Of a stretch of 64,000 nt of DNA, positions 31,859-40,005 are shown in pieces (the stretch's first letter is position 1; every line of letters begins with the position of its first letter). A program made the translations under genes and the position numbers. Below the pieces are notes generated by a model. It saw only the letters and a list, made by a program, of their open reading frames with translations, ran no database searches and was not told the origin of the DNA. Origin of the DNA: JAFARE01 sp963777285 (lineage in GTDB: Bacteria; Chloroflexota; Dormibacteria; Aeolococcales; Aeolococcaceae); contig CAVZPR010000002.1 of assembly GCA_963777285.1 (NCBI GenBank), positions 682,001 to 746,000 of the forward strand. Direction: 5' to 3'.

Positions 31859-32581
31859 GTGCCAGAGGAGGATGCGGTCGAGCGCGTGCTCGTCGTCGTC
31901 GCCCATCCCGATGACTGCGACTTCGGGTGCGCGGCGACGACGGCGGCGTGGACCAAGACCGGGATCGACGTCGCGTACTGCATCGTCACCGACGGGGATG
32001 CCGGCGGCAGCGACCGCGACGCGCCGCGAGCCGACGTGGCTCGGCTCCGTCGCAAGGAGCAGACCGCGGCCGCGGCCGAGGTCGGCGTCAGCGACATCAC
32101 CTTCCTGGGGTATCCCGACGGCCGCCTCACCCCGTCGATCGAGCTGCGCCGCGACATCAGCCGGGTGATCCGGCAGAAGCGACCGCAGCGTGTGATGAGC
32201 CAGTCGCCGGTGCGCAACTTCACCCGCATCTTCGCCAGCCACCCCGACCACCTCGCCGCCGGCGAGGCGACGCTGGCCGCGGTGTATCCCGACGCGCGCA
32301 ACCCGTTCGCCCACCCGGAGCTGCTGGCCGAGGGGCTCGAGCCCTACACCGTCGACGAGGTCTGGCTCATGGGCGGCACCGGCGGCCAGCCCGACCGCGT
32401 GGTCGACGTCACCGACACCGCCGACCTGAAGCTGGCGGCGCTTCGCTGTCATCGCAGCCAGTACGACGACTGGAGCGCGCTGGAGGAACGCGTTCGCAGC
32501 TGGCTCAGGGCGACCGCCGCGGCGGGCGGGCTGGGCGACGACCGCCTGGCCGAGATGTTCCAGGTGGTGCACACCGGATGA
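31859..32581 (+). CDS. PIG-L/LmbE family deacetylase
   Basis: A 240-residue zinc-dependent N-deacetylase of the LmbE/PIG-L family (MshB and BshB belong here), acting on N-acetylglucosamine conjugates. Metal and catalytic residues lie in VVVAHPDDCDFGCAAT (His, Asp, Asp) and in FASHPDHLAAGEA (the third His). ITFLGYPDGRL is also typical. The GTG start follows TACCAT by 8 bases. It is followed by a small membrane gene with an ATGA overlap. The substrate cannot be read from sequence; a link to the MshC-like gene 4 kb away is possible. Confidence 0.9.
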   Translation: MPEEDAVERVLVVVAHPDDCDFGCAATTAAWTKTGIDVAYCIVTDGDAGGSDRDAPRADVARLRRKEQTAAAAEVGVSDITFLGYPDGRLTPSIELRRDISRVIRQKRPQRVMSQSPVRNFTRIFASHPDHLAAGEATLAAVYPDARNPFAHPELLAEGLEPYTVDEVWLMGGTGGQPDRVVDVTDTADLKLAALRCHRSQYDDWSALEERVRSWLRATAAAGGLGDDRLAEMFQVVHTG

Positions 32582-32916
32582 GCCGGGCGCGCGTCAACCC
32601 GGCGCTGGTCGCAGCCGTCGCCGGGGCCGCCGACAACCTGGAGTTCCTGGTGCGCCGGCCGCGGCTCTTCGTGACCAACCCAGGGCGGGCCGCCGGAAGC
32701 GTCGCCTCGCTGGCGCTCTGGGCCACGCTGGTCACGCGGGCGGCAGCGGCGCGGGACCAGCCGAGCCGGTCCACGGCGGCGGTCGCCGCCGCGCTCCTGG
32801 CAGGCAACGCGGCGGTGCTTGCCGTGCACCTGCGCCACCGGATCGCGCGACCGCGCGTGTTCATCGGCGTCGCCGCGAGCGGGGCCGCGCTGGCCGCGTC
32901 GCTCCGCGCCCGGTGA
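32578..32916 (+). CDS. small membrane protein
   Basis: A 112-residue protein with three hydrophobic stretches (about 36-55, 66-82, 92-108) separated by basic loops such as VHLRHRIARPR. The start ATG overlaps the LmbE stop as ATGA, and the next gene overlaps it as GTGA, so it is embedded in a coupled three-gene unit. No family is recognised. A role in anchoring neighbouring enzymes is only conjecture. Confidence 0.7.
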   Translation: MSRARVNPALVAAVAGAADNLEFLVRRPRLFVTNPGRAAGSVASLALWATLVTRAAAARDQPSRSTAAVAAALLAGNAAVLAVHLRHRIARPRVFIGVAASGAALAASLRAR

Positions 32917-34856
32917 GCGCCGGGGGCCCGCCCCGGCCGTACGGAAGCTGGCCGTCGCCCATATCGGCCGCTGACGTCGCGGCGCACCGTCTCCGCCTCT
33001 CCGACGTGCAGCTGGACGGGGACGACGTCCTCTGGGTGGAGGGCCGTCCCGCGGAGGGCGGCCGCTGCGTCGTGGTGCGCTGGCGCAACGGGAGCGCCGA
33101 GGACGTGCTCCCCGCGCCGTGGTCGGCGCGCACCTGGGTGCACGAGTACGGCGGCGGCGCCTTCCGCGCCGCCGGCGGAGCGGTGCACTTCAGCAACGCG
33201 GGTGACCGGCGCCTCTACACGACGGACGGGCGCGGCGACCCGCGGCCGCTCACGCCCGAGCTGGGTGACGTGCGCTACGCTGACATGGAGCCCGATCCCT
33301 CGCGGGCGCGCCTGCTGTGCGTCGTCGAGGACCATCGCGGCGCAGCCGTCGCCAACCTCCTGGCGGCCGTGCCCCTGGAGGGCGGCCCGCCCCAGCCGCT
33401 GGCGTCGGGCAACGACTTCTACTCCAGCCCACGGGTCAGCCCCGACGGCTCACAGATGGCGTGGCTCACCTGGAACCACCCGTCGATGCCCTGGGACGGC
33501 ACGGAGCTGTGGCTGGCGCGCCTGGACGCGGCCGGGCGGCCCGAGGCGGCGCGACAGGTCGCCGGCGGCGTCAGCGAGTCGGTCTTCCAGCCCGAGTGGT
33601 CGCCCGACGGCGTGTTGCACTTCGTGTCGGACCGCACCGGCTGGTGGAACCTGTACGCGCTCGACGGTGACGTCCGTGCAGTCGCTCCGATGGATGCGGA
33701 GTGCGGCTTCGCGCAGTGGCTGTTCGGCCTTCGCGCCTACGGCTTCCTCGACGGCGGACGCGCCGCTCTGGCGACGTGCCGCGACGGGATCTGGAACATC
33801 GGCGTCGCGTCGCGTGACGGCGGCGCCTTCGTGCCGCTGCAGCTTCCCTACAGCGACGTCGACGGCTGCGTCACCGCGTCGGGCGCGACCATCGCGGCGC
33901 TGGCTGGCGGACCGCGCGACCCCGTCAGCGTGGTGCGCATCGACGCGAACACCGGCGAGCACCTCGTGCTGCGCCGCGGCAACGACGTGCGCATCGACGA
34001 CGCCGTCCTGTCGGTTGCAGAGCCGATCACGTTCCCCGGCCACGATGGCGAGGCGGCGCACGGCTACTACTACGCGCCGCGCAACGACGCCGTGACCGCC
34101 GTGCACGGCGAGCGGCCGCCGCTGTACGTGCACGCGCACGGGGGTCCCACGTCCGCCTGCAGCCCGGCCCTCGACCCGCTGATCCAGCACTGGACCAGCC
34201 GCGGATTCGCGGTGCTCGACGTCGACTACGGCGGCAGCACCGGCCACGGACGTCCCTACCGGGAACGGCTCCGGGGGCGGCAGGGAATAGTCGACGTCGG
34301 CGACTGCGTGCAGGGCGCGCGGCACCTCGCGGCGACCGGCAGGGTCGACGGCGCGCGCATGTTCATCGAGGGTGGCAGCGCGGGCGGCTACATCGTGCTC
34401 TGCGCGATGACCTTCCACGACGTGTTCGCAGCGGGCATCAGCCTCTTCGGCATCTCCGACCTGGAGCTGCTGGCGCGCGACACACACAAGTTCGAGTCGC
34501 GGTACTGCGACAGCATGATCGGCCCGTATCCCGAGTGTCGCGACCAGTACCGTGCGCGCTCGCCGATCCACTTCATCGACCGGGTGCGCCGCGCCGTGTT
34601 CCTGCTCCAGGGACTCGACGACCCCATCGTGCCGCCATCGCAGGCGGAGCTCATGATCAGCGCACTTCGCGACGCTGGACTTCCCTGCGCGTACATCGGC
34701 TTTCCCGGTGAGCAGCACGGCTTTCGCCGCGCGGACACGATCGTGCGCACCCTGGAGTCCGAGCTCTACTTCCTCGGGTCGGTGCTCGGATTCGAACCCG
34801 CAGGCGGCGTCCAACCGGTGGACATCGCCAACCGGACGCGGCGCACGCCCACGTAG
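32913..34856 (+). CDS. S9 family peptidase (dipeptidyl-aminopeptidase type)
   Basis: A 647-residue serine peptidase: an N-terminal beta-propeller (about 20-390, repeats such as SPRVSPDGSQMAWLTW and PEWSPDGVLHFVSDRTG) followed by an alpha/beta-hydrolase domain. The catalytic Ser is in GGSAGGY, Asp in LLQGLDDPIVPP and His in PGEQHGFR. HGGPTSACSPALDP is the oxyanion loop. It is cytosolic, without a signal peptide, and likely trims peptides from the N-terminus. GTG overlaps the preceding stop. The C-terminal 30 codons overlap the convergent DUF2330 gene by 91 bases. Confidence 0.92.
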   Translation: MSAGGPPRPYGSWPSPISAADVAAHRLRLSDVQLDGDDVLWVEGRPAEGGRCVVVRWRNGSAEDVLPAPWSARTWVHEYGGGAFRAAGGAVHFSNAGDRRLYTTDGRGDPRPLTPELGDVRYADMEPDPSRARLLCVVEDHRGAAVANLLAAVPLEGGPPQPLASGNDFYSSPRVSPDGSQMAWLTWNHPSMPWDGTELWLARLDAAGRPEAARQVAGGVSESVFQPEWSPDGVLHFVSDRTGWWNLYALDGDVRAVAPMDAECGFAQWLFGLRAYGFLDGGRAALATCRDGIWNIGVASRDGGAFVPLQLPYSDVDGCVTASGATIAALAGGPRDPVSVVRIDANTGEHLVLRRGNDVRIDDAVLSVAEPITFPGHDGEAAHGYYYAPRNDAVTAVHGERPPLYVHAHGGPTSACSPALDPLIQHWTSRGFAVLDVDYGGSTGHGRPYRERLRGRQGIVDVGDCVQGARHLAATGRVDGARMFIEGGSAGGYIVLCAMTFHDVFAAGISLFGISDLELLARDTHKFESRYCDSMIGPYPECRDQYRARSPIHFIDRVRRAVFLLQGLDDPIVPPSQAELMISALRDAGLPCAYIGFPGEQHGFRRADTIVRTLESELYFLGSVLGFEPAGGVQPVDIANRTRRTPT

Positions 34857-35875
34857 GCCGCGGCGCCGCCGGCGACGAGCAGCGCCACCGCCGTGAGCGG
34901 TATCAGCGGCGAGATGCCCGGATCCGAACCGGGCAGCACCTGCGTCGAGCCGAACGACAGGAGGCGGATCACCGAGTCGGAACCGACGCCCAGGTCGTAC
35001 GTCACGTCGTCGCTGGACGCGTCGAGGGTGAGGTAGGTGAGCCATCCGCTGGACGGCACCCAGCCCATGTTGCGATCGCTGGAGAGGTCATGGTGCAGCG
35101 CCGCGTTCATCGGCTCCTGCGCCGCCAGGGTGAAGCCGGGAGCGCCCTTCAGGGGAGCGCCGTGGACCAGCCCCGTGAGCAGGGACGGCTCGCCGTTGAG
35201 GCGCAGCGGCGCGTCCGTAAGCAGGAACACATCCGCGACCACGGGCGTGTCGTCGTTGGCCAGCACCTCGAGCGGCACCCACAGCCGCGGCGTGCGCATC
35301 GTGAGCATGAGCGGCACGCCGTCACCCGACTGCAGGCCGCGGCGCTGCGCGATCGAGCTGTTGTACTTGGCCGCCATGAAGACGGGGCTCTCCGCGGCGT
35401 AGCGCAGCAGGTGGTTCTTGGTCTCCGGCGGCAGCAGGAAGCCGTTGTGGACGCACCAGTCGATGACCGCGGCGCCGCTGCCCTTGAGCACGGTCACGTC
35501 GAGCGCTTCGACCTGCACCTGCTCGACGACCACCGACGCCGACGCCCTCGCGCCACCCGCCGCCTGAAGCAGGGTGGGATCGAGTCGCGGCGCGAACTCG
35601 AGCTCCAGGCGCTGCAGCGTCCAGCGTCCCGCCGTCTCGATGCTCGACGGCACCGCGGGCAGGGGCACGATCCAGCCGATGTCGGCGACGCTGCCGGAGT
35701 ACGCGAAGCTGGTCACGTAGTGCTCGACCCCGTCGTGCCACGCGACGAACGTGGTCGCCTTGTCCAGCCGCACGTCGCCGTCGGGGGCAACCAGGCCGCC
35801 GCAGGCGAGCGCTGGGACGGCCGAGACGGCCATGGCGGCCGTCGCTCCGGCCGCGGCGATCAAGAGCTTGCGCAT
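34766..35875 (-). CDS. DUF2330 membrane-anchored surface protein
   Basis: A 369-residue DUF2330 protein. The signal peptide ends AVPALACGG, the family's conserved Cys-Gly-Gly right after the cleavage site, followed by DKATTFVAWHDGVEHYVTSFAYSG and the IGWIVPLPAVPS motif. A C-terminal transmembrane helix (near 325-348) with a basic stop-transfer VRRVRLA anchors the protein outside. Family function is unknown. GGAGGAGG at proper spacing supports the ATG at 35875. Its last 91 bases overlap the S9 peptidase gene on the other strand. Confidence 0.87.
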   Translation of the reverse strand: MRKLLIAAAGATAAMAVSAVPALACGGLVAPDGDVRLDKATTFVAWHDGVEHYVTSFAYSGSVADIGWIVPLPAVPSSIETAGRWTLQRLELEFAPRLDPTLLQAAGGARASASVVVEQVQVEALDVTVLKGSGAAVIDWCVHNGFLLPPETKNHLLRYAAESPVFMAAKYNSSIAQRRGLQSGDGVPLMLTMRTPRLWVPLEVLANDDTPVVADVFLLTDAPLRLNGEPSLLTGLVHGAPLKGAPGFTLAAQEPMNAALHHDLSSDRNMGWVPSSGWLTYLTLDASSDDVTYDLGVGSDSVIRLLSFGSTQVLPGSDPGISPLIPLTAVALLVAGGAAAYVGVRRVRLAMSTGWTPPAGSNPSTDPRK

Positions 35876-35972
35876 CGGACTGCCTCCTCCGCCATCTCGG
35901 GTGCTGGTGCTGCTGAGACGCGCGAGGACGCCGGCCGGTTCCCGAGCCGTGCCGGGGACGGAGCGCAGCTCC

Positions 35973-36002
35973 TTGCCCGAATCGATAGTTAGCCTATATA
36001 AT
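35973..36002 (+). promoter_or_regulatory. promoter of the MarR-MFS operon, leaderless
   Basis: TTGCCC (35973-35978) and a consensus TATAAT (35997-36002), 18 bases apart. The ATG at 36010 begins 7 bases after the box, so transcription should start at or next to the initiation codon. The AT-rich stretch 35985-36008, with repeated TAGTTAG/TTAGTT, is a likely site for the MarR protein itself. Confidence 0.6.
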
Positions 36003-36009
36003 TAGTTCG

Positions 36010-36450
36010 ATGGCACTGGCAGCGGCGCGGTTCGATTCGGTGGCCGCCGCCAACCGGCTGCGGCCCGTGCTGCTGCACCTGAACCGCCATCTGCGCCGCG
36101 AGGTCCACAAGCTGGGCGTGTCGGCGGGCCAGATCTCCGTGCTGGCGGCGGTGCGCGACCAGCCCGGCATCGGCGTGGCCGCGCTGGCCGCCCTCGAGGA
36201 CATGTCGGCGCCCTCGATCTGCGCCAAGGTCGACCGCCTGGAGGCGGCGGGGCTGCTCACGCGTCGCCGCGGCGAGGGCGACCGGCGCCGCGTCGGCCTG
36301 CACATCACGCCCGAGGGCCAGGGGGTGCTGCGCGCTGTGCGCTCCCGCCGCACCGCCTGGCTGGCCTCGCGGCTGGACGCGCTCGACCCGGCGCAGCGCG
36401 CGTCGATCGCCGCGGCGGTCGACGCCCTGGGCGCCCTGGTGCAGCCGTGA
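36010..36450 (+). CDS. MarR family transcriptional regulator
   Basis: A 146-residue winged-helix regulator. The recognition helix region is VAALAALEDMSAPSICAKVDRLEAAGLL, followed by the wing TRRRGEGDRRRVGLHITPEG, standard for MarR. N- and C-terminal helices (LLHLNRHLRREV and AAAVDALGALV) form the dimer. It is first in an operon with an MFS exporter (GTGA overlap), the classical arrangement in which MarR represses its own efflux operon and a drug or metabolite ligand releases it. Confidence 0.92.
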   Translation: MALAAARFDSVAAANRLRPVLLHLNRHLRREVHKLGVSAGQISVLAAVRDQPGIGVAALAALEDMSAPSICAKVDRLEAAGLLTRRRGEGDRRRVGLHITPEGQGVLRAVRSRRTAWLASRLDALDPAQRASIAAAVDALGALVQP

Positions 36451-37712
36451 GCCTGGGCATGGGCGCGGCGTCGGCGCGCACGTTCGCCAGCCTCCGCCGC
36501 CATCGCAACTACCGGCTCTACTTCGCCGGCCAGATCGTGTCCATCAGCGGCACGTGGATGCAGAACGTTGCGCAGGCGTGGTTCATCGTGCAGCTCACGC
36601 ACTCGCCGCTGGCGGTGGGCATCCTCGCGGTCTGCCAGTTCGGGCCCTACGGCGTCTTCGGCCTCTTCGGTGGCGCCGTGGCGGACCGCATCGACCAGCG
36701 CCGCCTGCTGGTGGGCACGCAGTCCGCCTTCCTGCTCAGCGCGGCGACGCTGGGTGGTCTCGCGCTCAGCGGACACGCGGAGGTGTGGATGGTCTATCTG
36801 CTCGCGGGCGTCAACGGCTTCGTCACTGTGTTCGACACGCCGGTGCGGCAGTCGTTCACGATCCAGATGGTGGGCCGCGACGAGCTGCCCAACGCGATCG
36901 CGCTCAACTCCAGCCTGTTCAATGCGTCGCGCATCGTCGGGCCCGCGATCGCCGGCGGCATCATCGCGGTTGCCGGTGTGGCGCTCTGCTTTCTCATCAA
37001 CGCGGCGAGCTTTCTCGCCGTCATCGCGGCCCTGCTGCTGATGCGCGAGGACGAGCTGTTCGCGGTGGGACGCGACGAGCGTCGCGGCAACGTGCTGCGC
37101 GGCGCCGGCGAGGGGCTGCGCTACGCCTGGCACAATCAGGTGATCCGCACCGTGCTCCTCGTCATGCTGGTAATTGCCACAATCGGCATCAACTTCAACG
37201 TGCTCCTGCCCGTGCTCGCCGCCAAGACGCTGCACGCAGGGCCGGAGGTCTTCGGCTTCCTGTCGGCGCTGTTCGGGCTGGGCGCGCTGGGCGGCGCGCT
37301 GACGTCGGCGTCGCTCGCCAGGGCCAGCGCACCGCTGCTGATCGGGGCCGCGCTGGCCTTCTCGGCGGCCGAGCTGGTGCTGGCGCCGCTGCAGACCGTG
37401 TGGGCCGTGGCGCTGGTGCTCGTCGCGGTGGGCATCGCCTTCTCGCTGTACACGTCGCAGAGCAACGCCACCCTGCAGCTCACGGTGCCGGACCGGCTGC
37501 GCGGCCGCGTCCTCGCCCTCTACGGCTACGTGTTCTTCGGCACGGCGCCGCTCGGGGGCCTGCTCGCCGGCTGGCTGGCCGAGGTCGGGGGCACATCCCT
37601 CGCGTTCCTGGTTGCGGGCGCAAGCGGTCTGGGCGCGGCGGGGTACGGCCTGCTCGCGGTGCGCCGCCGCACGCGGGACCGGGCCGCACCCGCGCTCACA
37701 TCGGTCGCCTGA
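36447..37712 (+). CDS. MFS transporter (EntS/MFS_3-like exporter)
   Basis: A 421-residue, 12-helix major facilitator of the MFS_3/EntS-like group. It opens with FASLRRHRNYRLYFAGQIVSISGTWMQNVAQAWF in parts (the SxxGTWMQNVAQ motif is diagnostic), has GGAVADRIDQRRLLV as loop 2-3 motif A, and VVDTPVR-type NGFVTVFDTPVRQSF in helix 5. Members export siderophores, macrolides and other small molecules. GTG overlaps the marR stop. The operon context indicates MarR-controlled efflux. Confidence 0.9.
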   Translation: MSLGMGAASARTFASLRRHRNYRLYFAGQIVSISGTWMQNVAQAWFIVQLTHSPLAVGILAVCQFGPYGVFGLFGGAVADRIDQRRLLVGTQSAFLLSAATLGGLALSGHAEVWMVYLLAGVNGFVTVFDTPVRQSFTIQMVGRDELPNAIALNSSLFNASRIVGPAIAGGIIAVAGVALCFLINAASFLAVIAALLLMREDELFAVGRDERRGNVLRGAGEGLRYAWHNQVIRTVLLVMLVIATIGINFNVLLPVLAAKTLHAGPEVFGFLSALFGLGALGGALTSASLARASAPLLIGAALAFSAAELVLAPLQTVWAVALVLVAVGIAFSLYTSQSNATLQLTVPDRLRGRVLALYGYVFFGTAPLGGLLAGWLAEVGGTSLAFLVAGASGLGAAGYGLLAVRRRTRDRAAPALTSVA

Positions 37713-37722
37713 CGGTGTGAGC

Positions 37723-38991
37723 ATGCGCCGGCCACACGTGGTGATCGTCGGCGCCGGCTTTGGAGGCCTAGCCTGTGCACGCGCGCTGCGCCGCGCGCCC
37801 GTCGACGTGACCCTCGTCGAGCGCAACAACTACCACCTGTTTCAGCCGCTGCTGTACCAGGTGGCGTCGGGCCTGCTCGACCCCTCGCAGATCGCCTCTC
37901 CGGTGCGCACCATCCTGCGCCGCTCGCGCAACACGCGGGTGCGCATGGCCGAGGCGACCGCGGTCGACCTCGACGCCCGCATGGTGACGGCCGGATCGGA
38001 AGCGATCCACTACGACTTCCTGGTGCTGGCGAGCGGCAGCGAGACCGACTACTTCGGTCTCGACGCGGTGCGCGAGCGGGCCAACGGGCTGAAGACGCTG
38101 AACGAAGCGACGGCGCTCCGCTCGCGGCTGCTGCGCATCTACGAGACCGCTGCGGCAAGCGATGACACGGCGGCGCGCGAGCGGCTGCTCACCACCGCGG
38201 TCGTGGGCGGGGGCCCCACCGGCGTGGAGTACGCGGGCGCGCTCGCTGAGCTGCGCGGCCACCTGCTGCCCAAGGACTTTCCCGAGATCGACTTCGCCGA
38301 CTCTCGCGTCGTGCTGCTCGAGGCCGGCGACCGGCTGCTGCCCACCTTCGCGCCGCGCCTCGGCCGCGCCGCGCTGCGCACCCTGCGGCGCAAGGGCGTC
38401 GAGGTCCGGCTGCGCACCGCGGTGCAGGGCATGGCGGGCGACGCGCTGGCGCTCGATGACGGCGCGACGCTCGACGCGGAGCTGGTGGTGTGGACGGCGG
38501 GCGTGCGCGCCGAGGCGCTCCCCGGCCTGGAGGCGCTGCAGACCGAGAGGCAGCGGCGCGTCGCGGTGTGCCCATCGCTCCACCTCGAGCAGCACCCGGA
38601 GGTCTTCGTCATCGGCGACCTGGCCGCTGCCACGCAGCGCGGCGCCGTCCTGCCCATGCTCGCGCCGGTCGCGATCCAGGGCGGCGCTCACGCCGCGCGG
38701 GTGATCCAGTCCCGGCTGCGCGGGGTCTCCGACCCCGCCTTCCACTACCGGGACAAGGGCACCATGGCGACCATCGGACGCGGCGCCGCCGTGGCCCAGA
38801 TCGGTCCGATTCGCATCAACGGGCTGATCGGCTGGCTCATGTGGCTGTTCGTGCACCTGCTCTACCTGGTCGGCTTCCGCAACCGGGCGATCGCGCTGTG
38901 GACCTGGGGCTGGAACTACTTCTTCTACGATCGTCCGGTGCGACTCATCACGACGCCGGCTTCCGGCGAGACCACGCACGCGAGGAGGTGA
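37723..38991 (+). CDS. ndh: type II NADH dehydrogenase
   Basis: A 422-residue non-proton-pumping NADH:quinone oxidoreductase. The FAD-binding GxGxxG is VIVGAGFGGLACARAL, the NADH-binding site is VVGGGPTGVEYAGALAEL, and the second FAD contact is EVFVIGDLAA. The quinone-proximal LAPVAIQGGAHAA and the C-terminal membrane-associating helices (GWLMWLFVHLLYLVGFRNR) agree with NDH-2. An in-frame GTG six bases upstream of ATG 37723 is an alternative start. It follows the MFS gene by 10 bases and feeds electrons to the quinone pool. Confidence 0.93.
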   Translation: MRRPHVVIVGAGFGGLACARALRRAPVDVTLVERNNYHLFQPLLYQVASGLLDPSQIASPVRTILRRSRNTRVRMAEATAVDLDARMVTAGSEAIHYDFLVLASGSETDYFGLDAVRERANGLKTLNEATALRSRLLRIYETAAASDDTAARERLLTTAVVGGGPTGVEYAGALAELRGHLLPKDFPEIDFADSRVVLLEAGDRLLPTFAPRLGRAALRTLRRKGVEVRLRTAVQGMAGDALALDDGATLDAELVVWTAGVRAEALPGLEALQTERQRRVAVCPSLHLEQHPEVFVIGDLAAATQRGAVLPMLAPVAIQGGAHAARVIQSRLRGVSDPAFHYRDKGTMATIGRGAAVAQIGPIRINGLIGWLMWLFVHLLYLVGFRNRAIALWTWGWNYFFYDRPVRLITTPASGETTHARR

Positions 38992-38996
38992 CGGCC

Positions 38997-39986
38997 ATGG
39001 AGACGCGGCGGCTCGGCTCGCAGGGTTTGGAGGTCTCCGCAATCGGCCTCGGCTGCATGGGCATGTCCGACTTCTACGGACGCGCCGACGAGCGCGACGA
39101 CTCGGAGGCCATCGCCGTGATCCACCGCGCCGCGGAGCTGGGCGTCACGCTGCTCGACACGGCCGACATGTACGGCCCGTTCACCAACGAGGAGCTGGTG
39201 GGACGCGCCATCGCCGGGCGCCGCGAGCAGTACGTGATCGCCACGAAGTTCGGCTTCGAGCGGCACGACGACGGCACGCAGAGCATCAACGGCTCGCCGC
39301 AGTATTTGCGCGGCGCGTGCGACGCGTCGCTGCGCCGCCTGGGCATCGAGGTCATCGACCTCTACTACCAGCACCGCGTCGACGTCCGCATTCCCATCGA
39401 GGAGACGGTGGGCGCGATGGGTGAGCTGGTGGCCGCCGGCAAGGTGCGCCACCTGGGGCTGAGCGAAGCGTCGCCGGCGACGGTGCGGCGCGCCCACGCG
39501 GTGCATCCGATCAGCGCGGTGCAGTCGGAGTACTCGCTCTTCGCCCGCGACGTCGAAGACACCGTCCTGCCCGCGCTGCGCGAGCTGGGCATCGGCTTCG
39601 TGGCGTACAGCCCGCTGGGCCGCGGCCTTCTCACAGGCACCGTGCAGTCCGCCGCCGACCTGCCCGAGAACGACGCCCGCCGCGCCCGCTTCCCGCGATT
39701 CCAGGAGGGCAACCTCGAGGCCAACGCCGCGCTGGTGGCCCGCGTCGCCGAGCTGGCGGATGAGAAGGGCGCGACGCCGGCGCAGCTGGCGCTCGCCTGG
39801 CTGCTGCACCAGCGCGCCGGCGTCGTGCCGATCCCGGGGACCAAGCGGCGGGCCCGGCTCGAGGAGAACGCCGCAGCAGCAGACATCACCCTGAGCGCCG
39901 AGGACCTGCAGCGCCTCGACGACGCGGTGCCTCGCGCCGAGGTGCGCGGTGAGCGCCACTGGGACATGGCGTCGATCGATCGCTGA
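38997..39986 (+). CDS. aldo/keto reductase
   Basis: A 329-residue NADPH-dependent aldo-keto reductase. Catalytic Asp and Tyr lie in LLDTADMYGPFTNE, Lys in VIATKFGFE and His in LYYQHRVD, completing the D-Y-K-H tetrad. The cofactor contacts VVPIPGTKRRARLEENAAA are typical of the YajO/PhdE-like group acting on aldehydes and ketones. The ATG is set by the strong GAGGAGG eight bases upstream. It follows ndh by 5 bases, so cotranscription is likely. Confidence 0.93.
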   Translation: METRRLGSQGLEVSAIGLGCMGMSDFYGRADERDDSEAIAVIHRAAELGVTLLDTADMYGPFTNEELVGRAIAGRREQYVIATKFGFERHDDGTQSINGSPQYLRGACDASLRRLGIEVIDLYYQHRVDVRIPIEETVGAMGELVAAGKVRHLGLSEASPATVRRAHAVHPISAVQSEYSLFARDVEDTVLPALRELGIGFVAYSPLGRGLLTGTVQSAADLPENDARRARFPRFQEGNLEANAALVARVAELADEKGATPAQLALAWLLHQRAGVVPIPGTKRRARLEENAAAADITLSAEDLQRLDDAVPRAEVRGERHWDMASIDR

Positions 39987-39990
39987 CGGC

Positions 39991-39996
39991 TATGGT
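39991..39996 (+). promoter_or_regulatory. leaderless -10 box for the acyl-CoA synthetase
   Basis: TATGGT ends 9 bases before ATG 40006, in the 19-base gap after the aldo-keto reductase gene. Confidence 0.45.
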
Positions 39997-40005
39997 CACG
40001 CCGCG

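Noticed and set aside
34783..34800. T-arm-like sequence around GGATTCGAACCC
   Set aside because: It looks like a tRNA T-loop, but no acceptor, anticodon or D stem can be folded around it, and it encodes the C-terminus of the S9 peptidase in frame.
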